Position numbers and translations under genes: made by a program. DNA of 64,000 nucleotides, from positions 1-64,000 of the forward strand of contig DMBU01000091.1 of the NCBI GenBank assembly GCA_003446015.1. Direction: 5' to 3'. This DNA is from Bacteroidales bacterium. Lineage in GTDB: Bacteria; Bacteroidota; Bacteroidia; Bacteroidales; UBA12077. This document shows, piece by piece, positions 27,868-37,386 of this stretch (within the stretch, counting starts at the first letter, position 1; each line of letters starts with the position of its first letter). The notes under the pieces are model-generated. The model had not been told where the DNA came from. It did not search any database and worked only from the letters and a program-made list of their open reading frames with translations.

Positions 27868-28455
27868 TTATTCTTCCATTAAAACTACCGTATTTTTTGA
27901 TTGTTTTGCTTCATGTAAAGCCAGCTCAGCTCTTTTTCTTATTTTTTCGGGAGTATCACTTTTCTCAGAACTTGTAATTCCCATACTAATTGTAAGGTTA
28001 ATTTGCTGATTATTTAATTCGAAAGGATGATATGCGATAACTCTACGCAATCGATTTCCGACCTCAATAGCCTCATTTACACCAATATTGGAAAATATTA
28101 TTGCAAACTCATCACCACTTTTATATCGAAAAAACAAATCTGATTTACGAATAAAACTTTTCGTAATATTTACAAATTCCTGCAGTAAAACATCCGCTTT
28201 GTCGTATCCATAATGATCATTATAGTTTTTAAAACGATCAATATCAATTAAAACAAATACAAAAGAATGAATGGATGGATTTTTAATAATTGATTTTAAC
28301 TTTGATTTTAACTCGCGATGATTATAAATACCCAGATCATCAGAAAATGCAAGGCTTTTTAAACTGGCAATTTTACCTTTAAAGATCAAGTAGGCAACAA
28401 AAAACCCAGCCGAAACAGATAAGAAAATAATTAGTGTCAATTTTATATTCATCAT
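27868..28455 (-). CDS. GGDEF-domain protein (SGDEF variant), putative diguanylate cyclase
   Basis: A 195-residue protein with one N-terminal transmembrane helix (about 5-26) and a GGDEF domain (about 35-190). The signature reads S-G-D-E-F with a preceding Arg-Tyr-Lys. The metal-binding Asp is present in L-I-D-I-D-R-F-K-N-Y-N-D. The first Gly of GGDEF to Ser is a tolerated variant in other active enzymes, so activity is plausible. No sensor domain and no RxxD inhibitory site are evident. The start is 32 bases after the stop of the T9SS amylase on the same strand, so it appears to be the last gene of the sus operon. Confidence 0.88.
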   Translation of the reverse strand: MMNIKLTLIIFLSVSAGFFVAYLIFKGKIASLKSLAFSDDLGIYNHRELKSKLKSIIKNPSIHSFVFVLIDIDRFKNYNDHYGYDKADVLLQEFVNITKSFIRKSDLFFRYKSGDEFAIIFSNIGVNEAIEVGNRLRRVIAYHPFELNNQQINLTISMGITSSEKSDTPEKIRKRAELALHEAKQSKNTVVLMEE

Positions 28456-28487
28456 TATTTATTGATTCTGAGACAAAATGAATTAAT

Positions 28488-31247
28488 TTAATTTTTTAAT
28501 AGTTTACCTGTATAGGCATTCTCATCAAAAATTAGTTTAAAGAAATAAATCCCATTCTTTAATTCTGTTGCATTTATCTCAACGTTGTCGGACCCGGTAA
28601 TTTCTTCTTGCAATCTCAATTTACCATCTATATCATACAAGTAGATGTTTCCTGTTTTTTCATATTCTCCAGAGATTTCAAAATAAAATATTCCTGAAGA
28701 GGGATTAGGGTAAACCTTAAGTTCTTGCTTAGTATCTAGTACTTTGTTAAACAATGCTGTAGGAAGATTGGGTTGTTTTAATTTTACATCTGTATAAAAC
28801 CTATACTCCCCCGGTTCAAAAATTAAGGATTGATCGGCACGTGTTATGGAAAGGGTATCGCCACTATAAAGTTCAAACCAATTGCCTAATTTTGGAAAAG
28901 TAGCACTTACAAAAAGAGAGGTTACATCAAAATTACCCATAATTACAACATTCATATCGTCACTATATAAATTAATAGTTTTAGCTTTTCCATCCTGATC
29001 TAATGTAAAATCAGAGGTAGAAAAAACATCATAATTAAGTTTTAAGTTATTCAGGGTTTTGTAAATTGTATAAAGCCTGTATCGATCTTCCTGGTTGTAA
29101 TATTCCCAATGGATAGGTTTATTGCAAACTCTGCAGTCATCATCAATTGATATATCATAACCTAATTCTCCAAACTGCCAGATCATTTTAGGTCCGGGTA
29201 TTGGAATAAAAAAGTTTGCAACCAGTTCAACTCGTTTAAGAGCAGTAGGGAGATCCTTAATATCATAACTCCCATATGAAATTCCACTGCTAAGATTTGT
29301 ATACATTAACCTTTCTTCATCGTGGCTTTCCATGTAGCTTATTAAATTTGGAGTACTCCAGCTTCGTTCAGTATAAAGCCCCCATGAAATATCAGATGTA
29401 TTTCCTTTTGAAGCTTCGCGATATTCGTGATTAATATTACCCCAAATCATCATTCCATAATCAGACAATTCAATTTCCTCGGTATTATTTGTAAAATGCT
29501 CCAGGATAATATATGCATTTGAATTAATTGCCCAAATTTCATTGGCCATTCTTTTTAAGATTGCAATTCTTGAAGCATCATAATTCCATCCATCACCAAT
29601 GGTGTTTGTAAAGCCTTTAGTAAAATCGAAACGAAAGCCATCTACCTTATATTTTTCTAACCAAAACCGATTTACACTATCAACAAACTCTTTGGTATAA
29701 ATGCTTTCGTGATTAAAATCATAGCCCCACGAATAGGATGTGTTGGGAGACTGTACATTATACCAAGGATTATCAGCCGTAGGTTTTTCGCCGTCAAAAT
29801 ACATGCGAACTAATGGAGACTGACCATAAGAATGATTTAAAACCATATCCATAATAACAGCAATACCCCTGCCATGACATGAATCGACAAATGCTTTTAA
29901 GTCGTTTTTTGGTCCATAATATTTATCGGGAGCAAAATAAAAACTTGGATTATAGCCCCAACTTTCATTACCCTCAAATTCACTAACCGGCATTAATTCT
30001 ATTGCATTTATTCCTAAAGAATCGAGATAATCGAGCGTATCTTTTAAGGTTTTATAATCATGATTTGCCAAAAAATCTCTAACCAGCAATTCATAAATAA
30101 TAAGATTCTCTTTTCCCGGAATAGCAAAATCATCATTTTTCCATTGATATTCATCCTGATTTGTTTGCAATACAGAAGCAGTACTTGAAGTTTTATCTTC
30201 GGGATATGCAATTAATCCAGGATATGTATCTTCTAAAATATATTTGTCATTTACATCACTTGTTTTTTCGGTATATGGATCAGCAATTTTTAATTCTCCA
30301 TCGATAAAATATTGAAAAATATATTCTTCCTTTGGTGTTAAGCCTCCAATCGCAAGCCAGTAATACTTTCCATCAGGTGTTCTATTCATCATGTAATCAT
30401 CACTTAAACTCCAACTATTAAAATCACCAATAACAAAAACAAAATCCTTATTTGGAGCAAAAAGAACCAAGCCTACAGAATCTGCAGCCAAATAATTAAT
30501 TCCCTTGATCCATCCTGAAGGCAAATCACCTTCATTATTAGTTCCTCTGGCAAAATAATTAACAGAATCTGCAGCAAATTCGGTTGCATTCTCAGCAATA
30601 ACTTTTATTTTATGTGATCCGGCAATATTTTCAGTATGCGAATAACTAAGATTTGTCCCCTCCAATTTGCTTATTAAAATATCATCAATAAATAAAAACA
30701 TACTATCGGCATCGTTTGATGTTGCACTAATATCAACCTGCTGACCGGGAATAATGATATAGTTGTTTGTTGGAGACGATATATTTAGATTTAATCCAGC
30801 TTCATACACTTCAACAAAAGCATCTCCCCCATCAGCTTCTCTTCCTGTAATTGAGCCATCAGAATTTCTGAATACAAAAGCAAGTTTGAGTATAACTTCC
30901 TCGTCGGGTACTCCATAAAACTCCTTTATACTGGGTTGAATTTCCAATTTATAAAGATTAGATGTTACCTCGATTAGCTTTGCTTTATCTGTATTCACAT
31001 TCCATTCTGCAATTACATATTTCCAGTCCGAAGATGATGTGCTTTGATCAGTTATTACTCCAGTATGTGCATAAATATCACCACTGTAATCCATAAGACC
31101 CTGATTCCCCTGTGTAGCATCAAAATATATGGTTACCGCAGCATCTGCAACAGGAAACTCAGGATCGGTTGTAATTACCTGAGAATACGAGGCTAAAGCT
31201 TCCGCAAATAACATGATAAAAACTAAAATAATTGTTTTTGCATTCAT
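28488..31247 (-). CDS. Secreted multidomain GH13 alpha-amylase with T9SS sorting domain
   Basis: A 919-residue extracellular starch-degrading enzyme. A signal peptide (about 1-23) is followed by N-terminal beta-sandwich domains of likely starch-binding type (about 25-240) and a CBM48-like domain (about 250-345, with F-V-I-G-D-F-N-S-W-S). The GH13 barrel follows, with Asp in G-F-R-F-D-F near 537, Glu in I-L-E-H-F near 580 and Asp in E-S-H-D-E-E near 641. A C-terminal T9SS type A sorting domain occupies about 840-919 (V-Y-P-N-P-S-S-G start, ending L-L-K-N). Secretion by the type IX system is inferred from that tail. It follows the second amylase gene by 27 bases. Confidence 0.93.
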   Translation of the reverse strand: MNAKTIILVFIMLFAEALASYSQVITTDPEFPVADAAVTIYFDATQGNQGLMDYSGDIYAHTGVITDQSTSSSDWKYVIAEWNVNTDKAKLIEVTSNLYKLEIQPSIKEFYGVPDEEVILKLAFVFRNSDGSITGREADGGDAFVEVYEAGLNLNISSPTNNYIIIPGQQVDISATSNDADSMFLFIDDILISKLEGTNLSYSHTENIAGSHKIKVIAENATEFAADSVNYFARGTNNEGDLPSGWIKGINYLAADSVGLVLFAPNKDFVFVIGDFNSWSLSDDYMMNRTPDGKYYWLAIGGLTPKEEYIFQYFIDGELKIADPYTEKTSDVNDKYILEDTYPGLIAYPEDKTSSTASVLQTNQDEYQWKNDDFAIPGKENLIIYELLVRDFLANHDYKTLKDTLDYLDSLGINAIELMPVSEFEGNESWGYNPSFYFAPDKYYGPKNDLKAFVDSCHGRGIAVIMDMVLNHSYGQSPLVRMYFDGEKPTADNPWYNVQSPNTSYSWGYDFNHESIYTKEFVDSVNRFWLEKYKVDGFRFDFTKGFTNTIGDGWNYDASRIAILKRMANEIWAINSNAYIILEHFTNNTEEIELSDYGMMIWGNINHEYREASKGNTSDISWGLYTERSWSTPNLISYMESHDEERLMYTNLSSGISYGSYDIKDLPTALKRVELVANFFIPIPGPKMIWQFGELGYDISIDDDCRVCNKPIHWEYYNQEDRYRLYTIYKTLNNLKLNYDVFSTSDFTLDQDGKAKTINLYSDDMNVVIMGNFDVTSLFVSATFPKLGNWFELYSGDTLSITRADQSLIFEPGEYRFYTDVKLKQPNLPTALFNKVLDTKQELKVYPNPSSGIFYFEISGEYEKTGNIYLYDIDGKLRLQEEITGSDNVEINATELKNGIYFFKLIFDENAYTGKLLKN

Positions 31248-31274
31248 CCTAACTGATAATTAAATTTAAACAAG

Positions 31275-33167
31275 TTAATTTTTAAAGATTAAAATTATTG
31301 CATTTGTTGGTTCCATCTCAATATCAATAAATCCATCTTTAGAACTATAGATCTGAATATCATTTAAAGCATCGTAATATTCTCCATTATTTGTTACCGG
31401 TATATGTAATAATTTTGCACTTTCAGATTTATTAAAAGCAACAACAATTTCGTCGGATTCGTTTTTACGATTATATGCCAAAGTCCTGTTTTCATCGTCA
31501 ATTAGCGAAAAATCAATTTCTCCATAAACTAATACAGAGTTTGATTTACGAATGTGAATCAATTTTTTGTAAAAGTTTAATAAACTTGTGTCTTGCTCTA
31601 CTTTATCAGTTTTTCTTTCTTTATCGAACGGATGAGTTTTTTCCTCATCATATTTAATATCAGCCCAAACCATTGGTTTTCGTGTACAGGGATCGTCGGA
31701 ACCCCACATACCAACCTCATCGCCATACCAAATATGAGGAGCACCAATATACGTATATTGATGAATTAACAACATTTTCTGGATAGCTCTTGTGTTTTCA
31801 TCGGGTTTGTCGATTTTATAATTTTCGTTCTCCCAGGGTTTTGCTTTGTACTTATATCTTCCATTATTGTACAAAGAAGTTGCTGTGCGCGGAGCATCAT
31901 GACTTGCCGTTAGGTTCATCATAGCCTGCATATTATCTATTTTAATGTCTTCAAATTCCTTTTTAAGGCCGTTTACAAAATCACTTGGGTTCATTGGCTC
32001 GGGAGCATCTGCAAAAAAGTTTCTGGCAGGTCTGTACCAATGATAATGCATAATTGCATCAAATATATCGCCCTGCAAGTAAAACTGTGGCATAACGAAT
32101 TCGTCGGGCCATGATTTCCACCAAATCTCACCAACAAGATAGGCTTCGGGGTTGATGCTTTTAACTACTTTTCTGTAATCTTGCCAAAATCCAACTGGAA
32201 CTTTTTCTGCAACATCAAGTCTAAATCCATCAACACCTTCGGATGGATCTCCATCCATATTTGGATCTAACCAACGTTTGGTTACATTAAAGATGTGTTG
32301 TTTTGCTGCTTCGTTATGTAAGTTACCTTTTAATGGAACATCTTCGAGTGAACCAATAATATCTTTTTTAATTTCTGGCATGGTCTGAACACCAGCCCAT
32401 CCATTATATTTAAATTCGTTTTCTTCGGTAGTAGGATCGTCAAAACTTTCAATTTCATACCAATCAGCAAATTCTGAATCTTTTCCTTTTTCTTTTACAT
32501 CCTTAAAGGCCCAAAATTCTTTGCCAGTATGATTCCATGAATAATCCAAAATTACTTTAATATTTCTTTTATGACACTCATCAATAACTTTAAGAAACAG
32601 CTGATCGGCACTTGTCCATTTCCATGTTTCAGGATTAACCGGATTTTCAGTTTTAATTAATTCAATGTCATTTTCTGGATCGGGTCCAAAATTTCTGTCA
32701 ATATGTCTCCAGTACCTGGGATCATATTTATGTAATGAAGGAGAATCATTTAATGGATTAAAATAAATAGCTGTAATACCTAAAGATTGCAAATAATCGA
32801 GCTCATCAAGCACTCCTTGCAGATCACCACCAAATCTTCTAAGCTGCAAGTTGTCCCATTTATTTGGCAACGGGGAATTGCTGAAATAATCATCAGGTTT
32901 ATACCAATCGTGTCCCCATTCAGTTATGTGCCAGTTTCCGGGAATGCTATCAGGATATGTTCCTACAATGTCTTTTGCAGTTGGATCATTTGAAGAATCT
33001 CCATTTCGAAATCGCTCAACAAATATTTGATACCAGATTGCTTGTTTGCTCCATTCGGGAGCATAGCTAAGATCAGTATTTGATATTTGCTCTGTTTTGC
33101 TTTTTTGATTACATGAAAAGCTAATACTTATTACAAAAAGGATTAAAATACTTGTCTTTACTTTCAT
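31275..33167 (-). CDS. SusG-like GH13 alpha-amylase lipoprotein
   Basis: About 630 residues from the ATG at 33165-33167. An ATG further upstream (33221) would put 18 residues before the signal peptide and inside the terminator. The signal peptide ends in S-F-S-C, giving a lipidated Cys. Catalytic residues are Asp in G-F-R-L-D-V-A-E near residue 316, Glu in L-V-G-E-I-W-W near 345 and Asp in T-A-S-H-D-A-P near 423. By position and lipidation it is the outer-membrane amylase of the locus, feeding the SusCD porin. It is preceded by a terminator at 33186-33212, so its expression may be only partial read-through from susF. Confidence 0.92.
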   Translation of the reverse strand: MKVKTSILILFVISISFSCNQKSKTEQISNTDLSYAPEWSKQAIWYQIFVERFRNGDSSNDPTAKDIVGTYPDSIPGNWHITEWGHDWYKPDDYFSNSPLPNKWDNLQLRRFGGDLQGVLDELDYLQSLGITAIYFNPLNDSPSLHKYDPRYWRHIDRNFGPDPENDIELIKTENPVNPETWKWTSADQLFLKVIDECHKRNIKVILDYSWNHTGKEFWAFKDVKEKGKDSEFADWYEIESFDDPTTEENEFKYNGWAGVQTMPEIKKDIIGSLEDVPLKGNLHNEAAKQHIFNVTKRWLDPNMDGDPSEGVDGFRLDVAEKVPVGFWQDYRKVVKSINPEAYLVGEIWWKSWPDEFVMPQFYLQGDIFDAIMHYHWYRPARNFFADAPEPMNPSDFVNGLKKEFEDIKIDNMQAMMNLTASHDAPRTATSLYNNGRYKYKAKPWENENYKIDKPDENTRAIQKMLLIHQYTYIGAPHIWYGDEVGMWGSDDPCTRKPMVWADIKYDEEKTHPFDKERKTDKVEQDTSLLNFYKKLIHIRKSNSVLVYGEIDFSLIDDENRTLAYNRKNESDEIVVAFNKSESAKLLHIPVTNNGEYYDALNDIQIYSSKDGFIDIEMEPTNAIILIFKN

Positions 33168-33185
33168 CGGTTTTAATTTTGGGGT

Positions 33186-33212
33186 AAAAAAAGCCCGCAG
33201 TTGCGGGCTTTT
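33186..33212 (-). terminator. Internal terminator between the susF-like gene and the amylase gene
   Basis: On the minus strand AAAGCCCGCA/TGCGGGCTTT forms a strong stem with a two-base loop and a long T run. It sits between genes of one operon and could lower expression of the enzymes relative to the binding proteins. Confidence 0.9.
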
Positions 33213-33228
33213 AAATATCACAATTTGC

Positions 33229-34941
33229 TTATTTTACTGCAGTAACAGTGGCAAAAAACTTGTCTGTTCCACTCAAATCTAAAGTAACGTCATATGTTCC
33301 TGCACCTGGAGTTGCAAGATTATCAGGGGACCCATTAATTAAATTATCTAATGATCCACCTAAATTAATATCCCAGCCATCATTTGCCCTAAACTTATAC
33401 GAACCAGATGCCAAGAAATCAACTTGACCTTCCCAAACTTTATTTGTTGAGTTATAAGTTAAATTAACATCTGTGTCCCAACTACCAGCTTGAGCATCAC
33501 CAATAACTCCCCAATCCGTTTTTGTTAAAACTACTGTTTTATTAAACATATCAAATTTGATTTCATAAAATCCAGGTGTAGAATATGTCGGTAGGCCAGA
33601 TACAATTATATTACCTCCTCCATCAGCAATTTCACCAGGCGAGGCTCCTGCTCCCCAAAGTCCATCCCAACTATCTCTTTCAACTAATATTTTAATCTCA
33701 GATGCATCATCTAAATATTGATATCCAACATGTATATTATTACCAAGAGCAGCTAGGTATTGTCCATGATTATTCCAACCATTAATAGATCCAACTAACC
33801 AAATGTTAGCCGCTTTAATAGTATATGTTCCTTGTTTGATATTTACCACAATTTTATAAGTATCACCTCCTCCATCGAATGTAATATTATCATTTTTACC
33901 TTCTGGGCCTAAAATACCTGAATTTCCCATTCCTCCAATATTAGCCCAATTTGGCGACCATTCACCATTTCCAATAACAAATTTAAATTGAGCTTCATCA
34001 GGTAAAACAATTTCATAAGTAAAAACACCTTCTGAAAGCTTGGTCATTTCAAATTGGGGTGGATTAGCCTGAGCATCCCAGCCACTTATACTACCTACTA
34101 AGTATAATTGATCATAGTCTTCAACATATGTATGTCCATTATGCTCATATGTTTCTATAATAAGAGTACTTGTTAAATAATCAGCTTCGATTTTATACCA
34201 ACCTGTTGCTCCTGTAAAAGTGAAGTTTTTCATTTCATCTCCTGCACTTGCAACATTATCTGGTAAATTAACTAAACTTTCATAGTTGTATGTATTATCT
34301 ACTGTATCTTGTTCCATTAAGAATCTGAACATTTTATTATTTTCAAGATATGTAAATACCGTAAACTTACCATCTTCTTTATATGTAGCTAAAGCACTAC
34401 CAGCATCGTAACCAACTGTTGTTGCACTTCCAAATATGTATAATTCATCAGGAACGGGTACATCCTTATATGTTGTAACCGTGAATGAAAGGGGATCCGT
34501 AAATAATGAATCTAAATCTTCATGAACAAATGCTTTAATCCTTAATTGTAAGTCATATGTTTGAACAGGACTATATCCATTTGCAAGAAGTTTAGTGTTT
34601 AGGTTACCTTCAGTAATTATTATTGAAGTTTCAGAAGTTGTACTAGCCTCAATTACAAAATAAGAGCTAAAGTTGCTACCTGAATCTGCAACTTGAACAG
34701 AATAATGTGTAATTAAACCTTGTCCCTCGTATAATTGAGCAGCAGTCCATACTAATGTATCCCAGGCTAAATCTTCATTTTCCTTAAGTAAAGTAACTAC
34801 GGGGTTGTCAATACCATTAGTTATGGCCTGAGCTACATTGTTATAACTTGGTGGTGCCGGTGGATTATCAAAATCATCTACATCACAAGAATAGATAGAT
34901 ACAGCAACCAAGACTATCAATAAATATTTTATTTTATTCAT
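33229..34941 (-). CDS. SusF/SusE-like starch-binding outer-membrane lipoprotein
   Basis: A 570-residue surface lipoprotein with signal peptide ending in S-I-Y-S-C. The first part (about 20-150) is a SusE-type Ig-like N-terminal domain. Four further beta-sandwich modules follow, each starting with a similar strand (L-Y-I-F-G-S, L-Y-L-V-G-S-I-S-G-W, I-W-L-V-G-S-I-N-G-W, W-G-V-I-G-D-A). Aromatic residues fit starch-binding repeats of the SusE/SusF type. It has no catalytic domain; it presumably holds starch at the cell surface. Third binding protein of the operon, 21 bases after the susE-like gene. Confidence 0.9.
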   Translation of the reverse strand: MNKIKYLLIVLVAVSIYSCDVDDFDNPPAPPSYNNVAQAITNGIDNPVVTLLKENEDLAWDTLVWTAAQLYEGQGLITHYSVQVADSGSNFSSYFVIEASTTSETSIIITEGNLNTKLLANGYSPVQTYDLQLRIKAFVHEDLDSLFTDPLSFTVTTYKDVPVPDELYIFGSATTVGYDAGSALATYKEDGKFTVFTYLENNKMFRFLMEQDTVDNTYNYESLVNLPDNVASAGDEMKNFTFTGATGWYKIEADYLTSTLIIETYEHNGHTYVEDYDQLYLVGSISGWDAQANPPQFEMTKLSEGVFTYEIVLPDEAQFKFVIGNGEWSPNWANIGGMGNSGILGPEGKNDNITFDGGGDTYKIVVNIKQGTYTIKAANIWLVGSINGWNNHGQYLAALGNNIHVGYQYLDDASEIKILVERDSWDGLWGAGASPGEIADGGGNIIVSGLPTYSTPGFYEIKFDMFNKTVVLTKTDWGVIGDAQAGSWDTDVNLTYNSTNKVWEGQVDFLASGSYKFRANDGWDINLGGSLDNLINGSPDNLATPGAGTYDVTLDLSGTDKFFATVTAVK

Positions 34942-34962
34942 ATTGATTAATTTTTAAATTAT

Positions 34963-35742
34963 TTACTCAACTAATGCCATAGCAATAGATTTTGCATCTA
35001 AATCTACCGTTATTTTATAATTACCAGTTTCTCCATCGAACCTATAGTTAGGATCAGAATGAGTAGTTTCATCAGCTAAAAGTTCAGACACTTCTCCTGT
35101 AAAGTAATCGTATCCCCATTGGTCAGCATCCCAAGAAGGTTCCTTAAAGAACCGGAAGTGTCCTCCATTAGTAAACTGAGTTGTTGTTTCATATTTATTT
35201 GCTGCAACACCTGTTACTTCGACAGCCAAATCCGTATTCCAGTCACTAACAGCCGTACCTATCATATAAATTGGGTCATAAGCGTTATAAGCTGTTATAG
35301 TGAAGCTAAGAACATTTGAATAAACAGGTTCATAACTAGTTCCAATAGAAGCAGACACTCGAATTTCAATTGATGTAGAAATCTCAGGCTTAAATCCATA
35401 ATTTAAAAAAGCTGAATTAAAAGTTTTCACAGTAACGGTATCTGTAAATTCATTAATTATTGTATAGAATTCTTTTGCGTCAGCAAAATTATTTGTGGCA
35501 GTATCCATTTCAAGTGTATAAGTCACTGGGGTAACAACTCCATAATCTACTTCTGTCCAGGCAAATACACAAAACGTGTCAGTTTCATTTTCTTCTAACA
35601 ATACATATTCATCGTTCGTAAAAACTTGTAAAGTACTTCCTGCAATATCTTTATTTAGAACCGCAGTAGGATCTTCATCTTCGCAAGCAATAAACGAAAA
35701 CAGAATTAGTATAAACGTAATAATTATATTATATTTTTTCAT
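34963..35742 (-). CDS. SusE-like outer-membrane lipoprotein, short
   Basis: A 259-residue lipoprotein with signal peptide ending in F-I-A-C. An Ig-like SusE N-terminal domain (about 20-145) is followed by a single carbohydrate-binding-like module (about 150-259, starting Y-M-I-G-T-A and with W-D-A-D-Q-W-G-Y). It is shorter than the classical Bacteroides SusE and has one binding module only. It lies 18 bases after the SusD gene and 21 bases before the SusF-like gene, so it belongs to the same transcript. Confidence 0.88.
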   Translation of the reverse strand: MKKYNIIITFILILFSFIACEDEDPTAVLNKDIAGSTLQVFTNDEYVLLEENETDTFCVFAWTEVDYGVVTPVTYTLEMDTATNNFADAKEFYTIINEFTDTVTVKTFNSAFLNYGFKPEISTSIEIRVSASIGTSYEPVYSNVLSFTITAYNAYDPIYMIGTAVSDWNTDLAVEVTGVAANKYETTTQFTNGGHFRFFKEPSWDADQWGYDYFTGEVSELLADETTHSDPNYRFDGETGNYKITVDLDAKSIAMALVE

Positions 35743-35760
35743 TTTATATTTTTTTTAATA

Positions 35761-37365
35761 TTAATATCCGGGGTTTTGAACCAAGTTAGGATTTGCACTA
35801 ATATCAGATGAAGGAATTGGGAACAAATTATATTTGGAATCTGTTGATCTACCTTCTTTGATTTTCCCTTTCCAGGGCCATAAATAACTATCACCAGTAA
35901 ATTTTCCGAATCTAATTAAATCGGTTCTTCGGTGACCTTCCCAGTACAATTCTCTTGCACGTTCATCAAGAATAAAATCTAAGGTAAGCTGACCAGTGGT
36001 AATATCTCCAGAGTCATCACCGTAGGCTCTTCCTCTTATTAAATTGATATAATCACGAGCTGTACCTATATCACCTCCAACACCACCTCTTAAAACAGCT
36101 TCAGCATACATTAAATATACATCCGCAAATCTAAATAGTGGGTAATCTGTATCAGTCCATTCATCGCTTGAAGCCATATCGCCAGTAGAAGTAACATTTT
36201 TAAATTTTACCAGAGAATAACCTTCTTCAAACACACCAATATCTTCAATATCTAAAGTATGATCCTGAATATATACCATTGCCCTCCATGTTTCATTATT
36301 ATCGCTGGCATCTTGGAATGTTCTTGCTCTTTGATCAGTATTTAATGTAAATTTCTCGATTAAGCTTCTTGTAGTTCGAATACCTCCCCAACCACCGGCT
36401 ACACCATAATTCTCAAGAAGGTTTGTCATTGTGCCTCCAATTGCAGCATGAACCAGATAATTTGTACCACCCCATGATTTTGTAAAAGCACCATCATGAC
36501 GAACAGCAAAAATAAGTTCGTTAGTTAAAGTATGATTATCAGCTAAAAAAAGATCGGCATAGTTACCTGCTAAAGAATAACCGGCATCAATAATTTTATT
36601 ACAATAAGTTATACATTCAGTGTATTTACTTTCACCTATGTAAACCTCAGCATTTAGATATAATTTAGCCAACAGCATCCATGCAGCAGCTCTGTCTGCT
36701 CTCCCATAATCACTTGTTCTTGGTTCAGACATTATGGTTTCAATAGCTAATAATTCCGATTCGATATATGAGAAAAGATCCGCTCTATTTGTTTGAATTG
36801 GGAAAAATGCGCCCGGAAGATCATCTTCGGTAACAAAAGGAGGATTTGCAAAGAAATCCATTGCATACCAATAAGATAATGCTCTTAAAAATCTGGCTTC
36901 TGCAGAATGAACCTGATATTGTTCCATCCCTTCAGTTCTTCGCACAAATTCGTTACAAATCGTTACTTCGAACATTAATCTGTTATAAAGTCCGGCAATA
37001 AATAAATCGGCAGAAGACCATGTATGATAATGAAAATCTTTAATCGTTTTATCATTCCATCCAACAACAGCTTCATCTGTGGTAAGTTCCTGAGCCATCC
37101 ATAATTGGCGTAAATAGTGAGATTCACCTTCGTCTCCGGTTAAAATATCCTGAGCACCACTGGGACCTTGTTGTCCTGTAACTGACAAACCAGCATAGCA
37201 TTTTGCTAACAACTGAAGATATGCCGAGTCGCTTGAAAAAACATTATTTGGAGTTAATACATCTTTATCTAAGGGTTCTGTATCAAGATCATTAATACAA
37301 GAAACAAAGAAAGATATTATTAACATTAATCCGAAATAAGTTATTTTATTATATTTTATTTTCAT
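35761..37365 (-). CDS. SusD/RagB family starch-binding lipoprotein
   Basis: A 534-residue lipoprotein (signal peptide ending in F-V-S-C) that forms the lid over the SusC porin and binds glycan outside the cell. The SusD fold is shown by the TPR-rich helices in the first two-thirds (A-R-F-L-R-A-L-S-Y-W-Y-A and A-A-W-M-L-L-A-K-L-Y-L-N) and by the C-terminal block I-L-D-E-R-A-R-E-L-Y-W-E-G-H-R-R-T-D-L-I, which is a hallmark of the family. It is located 21 bases downstream of susC. Confidence 0.96.
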   Translation of the reverse strand: MKIKYNKITYFGLMLIISFFVSCINDLDTEPLDKDVLTPNNVFSSDSAYLQLLAKCYAGLSVTGQQGPSGAQDILTGDEGESHYLRQLWMAQELTTDEAVVGWNDKTIKDFHYHTWSSADLFIAGLYNRLMFEVTICNEFVRRTEGMEQYQVHSAEARFLRALSYWYAMDFFANPPFVTEDDLPGAFFPIQTNRADLFSYIESELLAIETIMSEPRTSDYGRADRAAAWMLLAKLYLNAEVYIGESKYTECITYCNKIIDAGYSLAGNYADLFLADNHTLTNELIFAVRHDGAFTKSWGGTNYLVHAAIGGTMTNLLENYGVAGGWGGIRTTRSLIEKFTLNTDQRARTFQDASDNNETWRAMVYIQDHTLDIEDIGVFEEGYSLVKFKNVTSTGDMASSDEWTDTDYPLFRFADVYLMYAEAVLRGGVGGDIGTARDYINLIRGRAYGDDSGDITTGQLTLDFILDERARELYWEGHRRTDLIRFGKFTGDSYLWPWKGKIKEGRSTDSKYNLFPIPSSDISANPNLVQNPGY

Positions 37366-37386
37366 GATTCTTGTTTTTAATATAGT

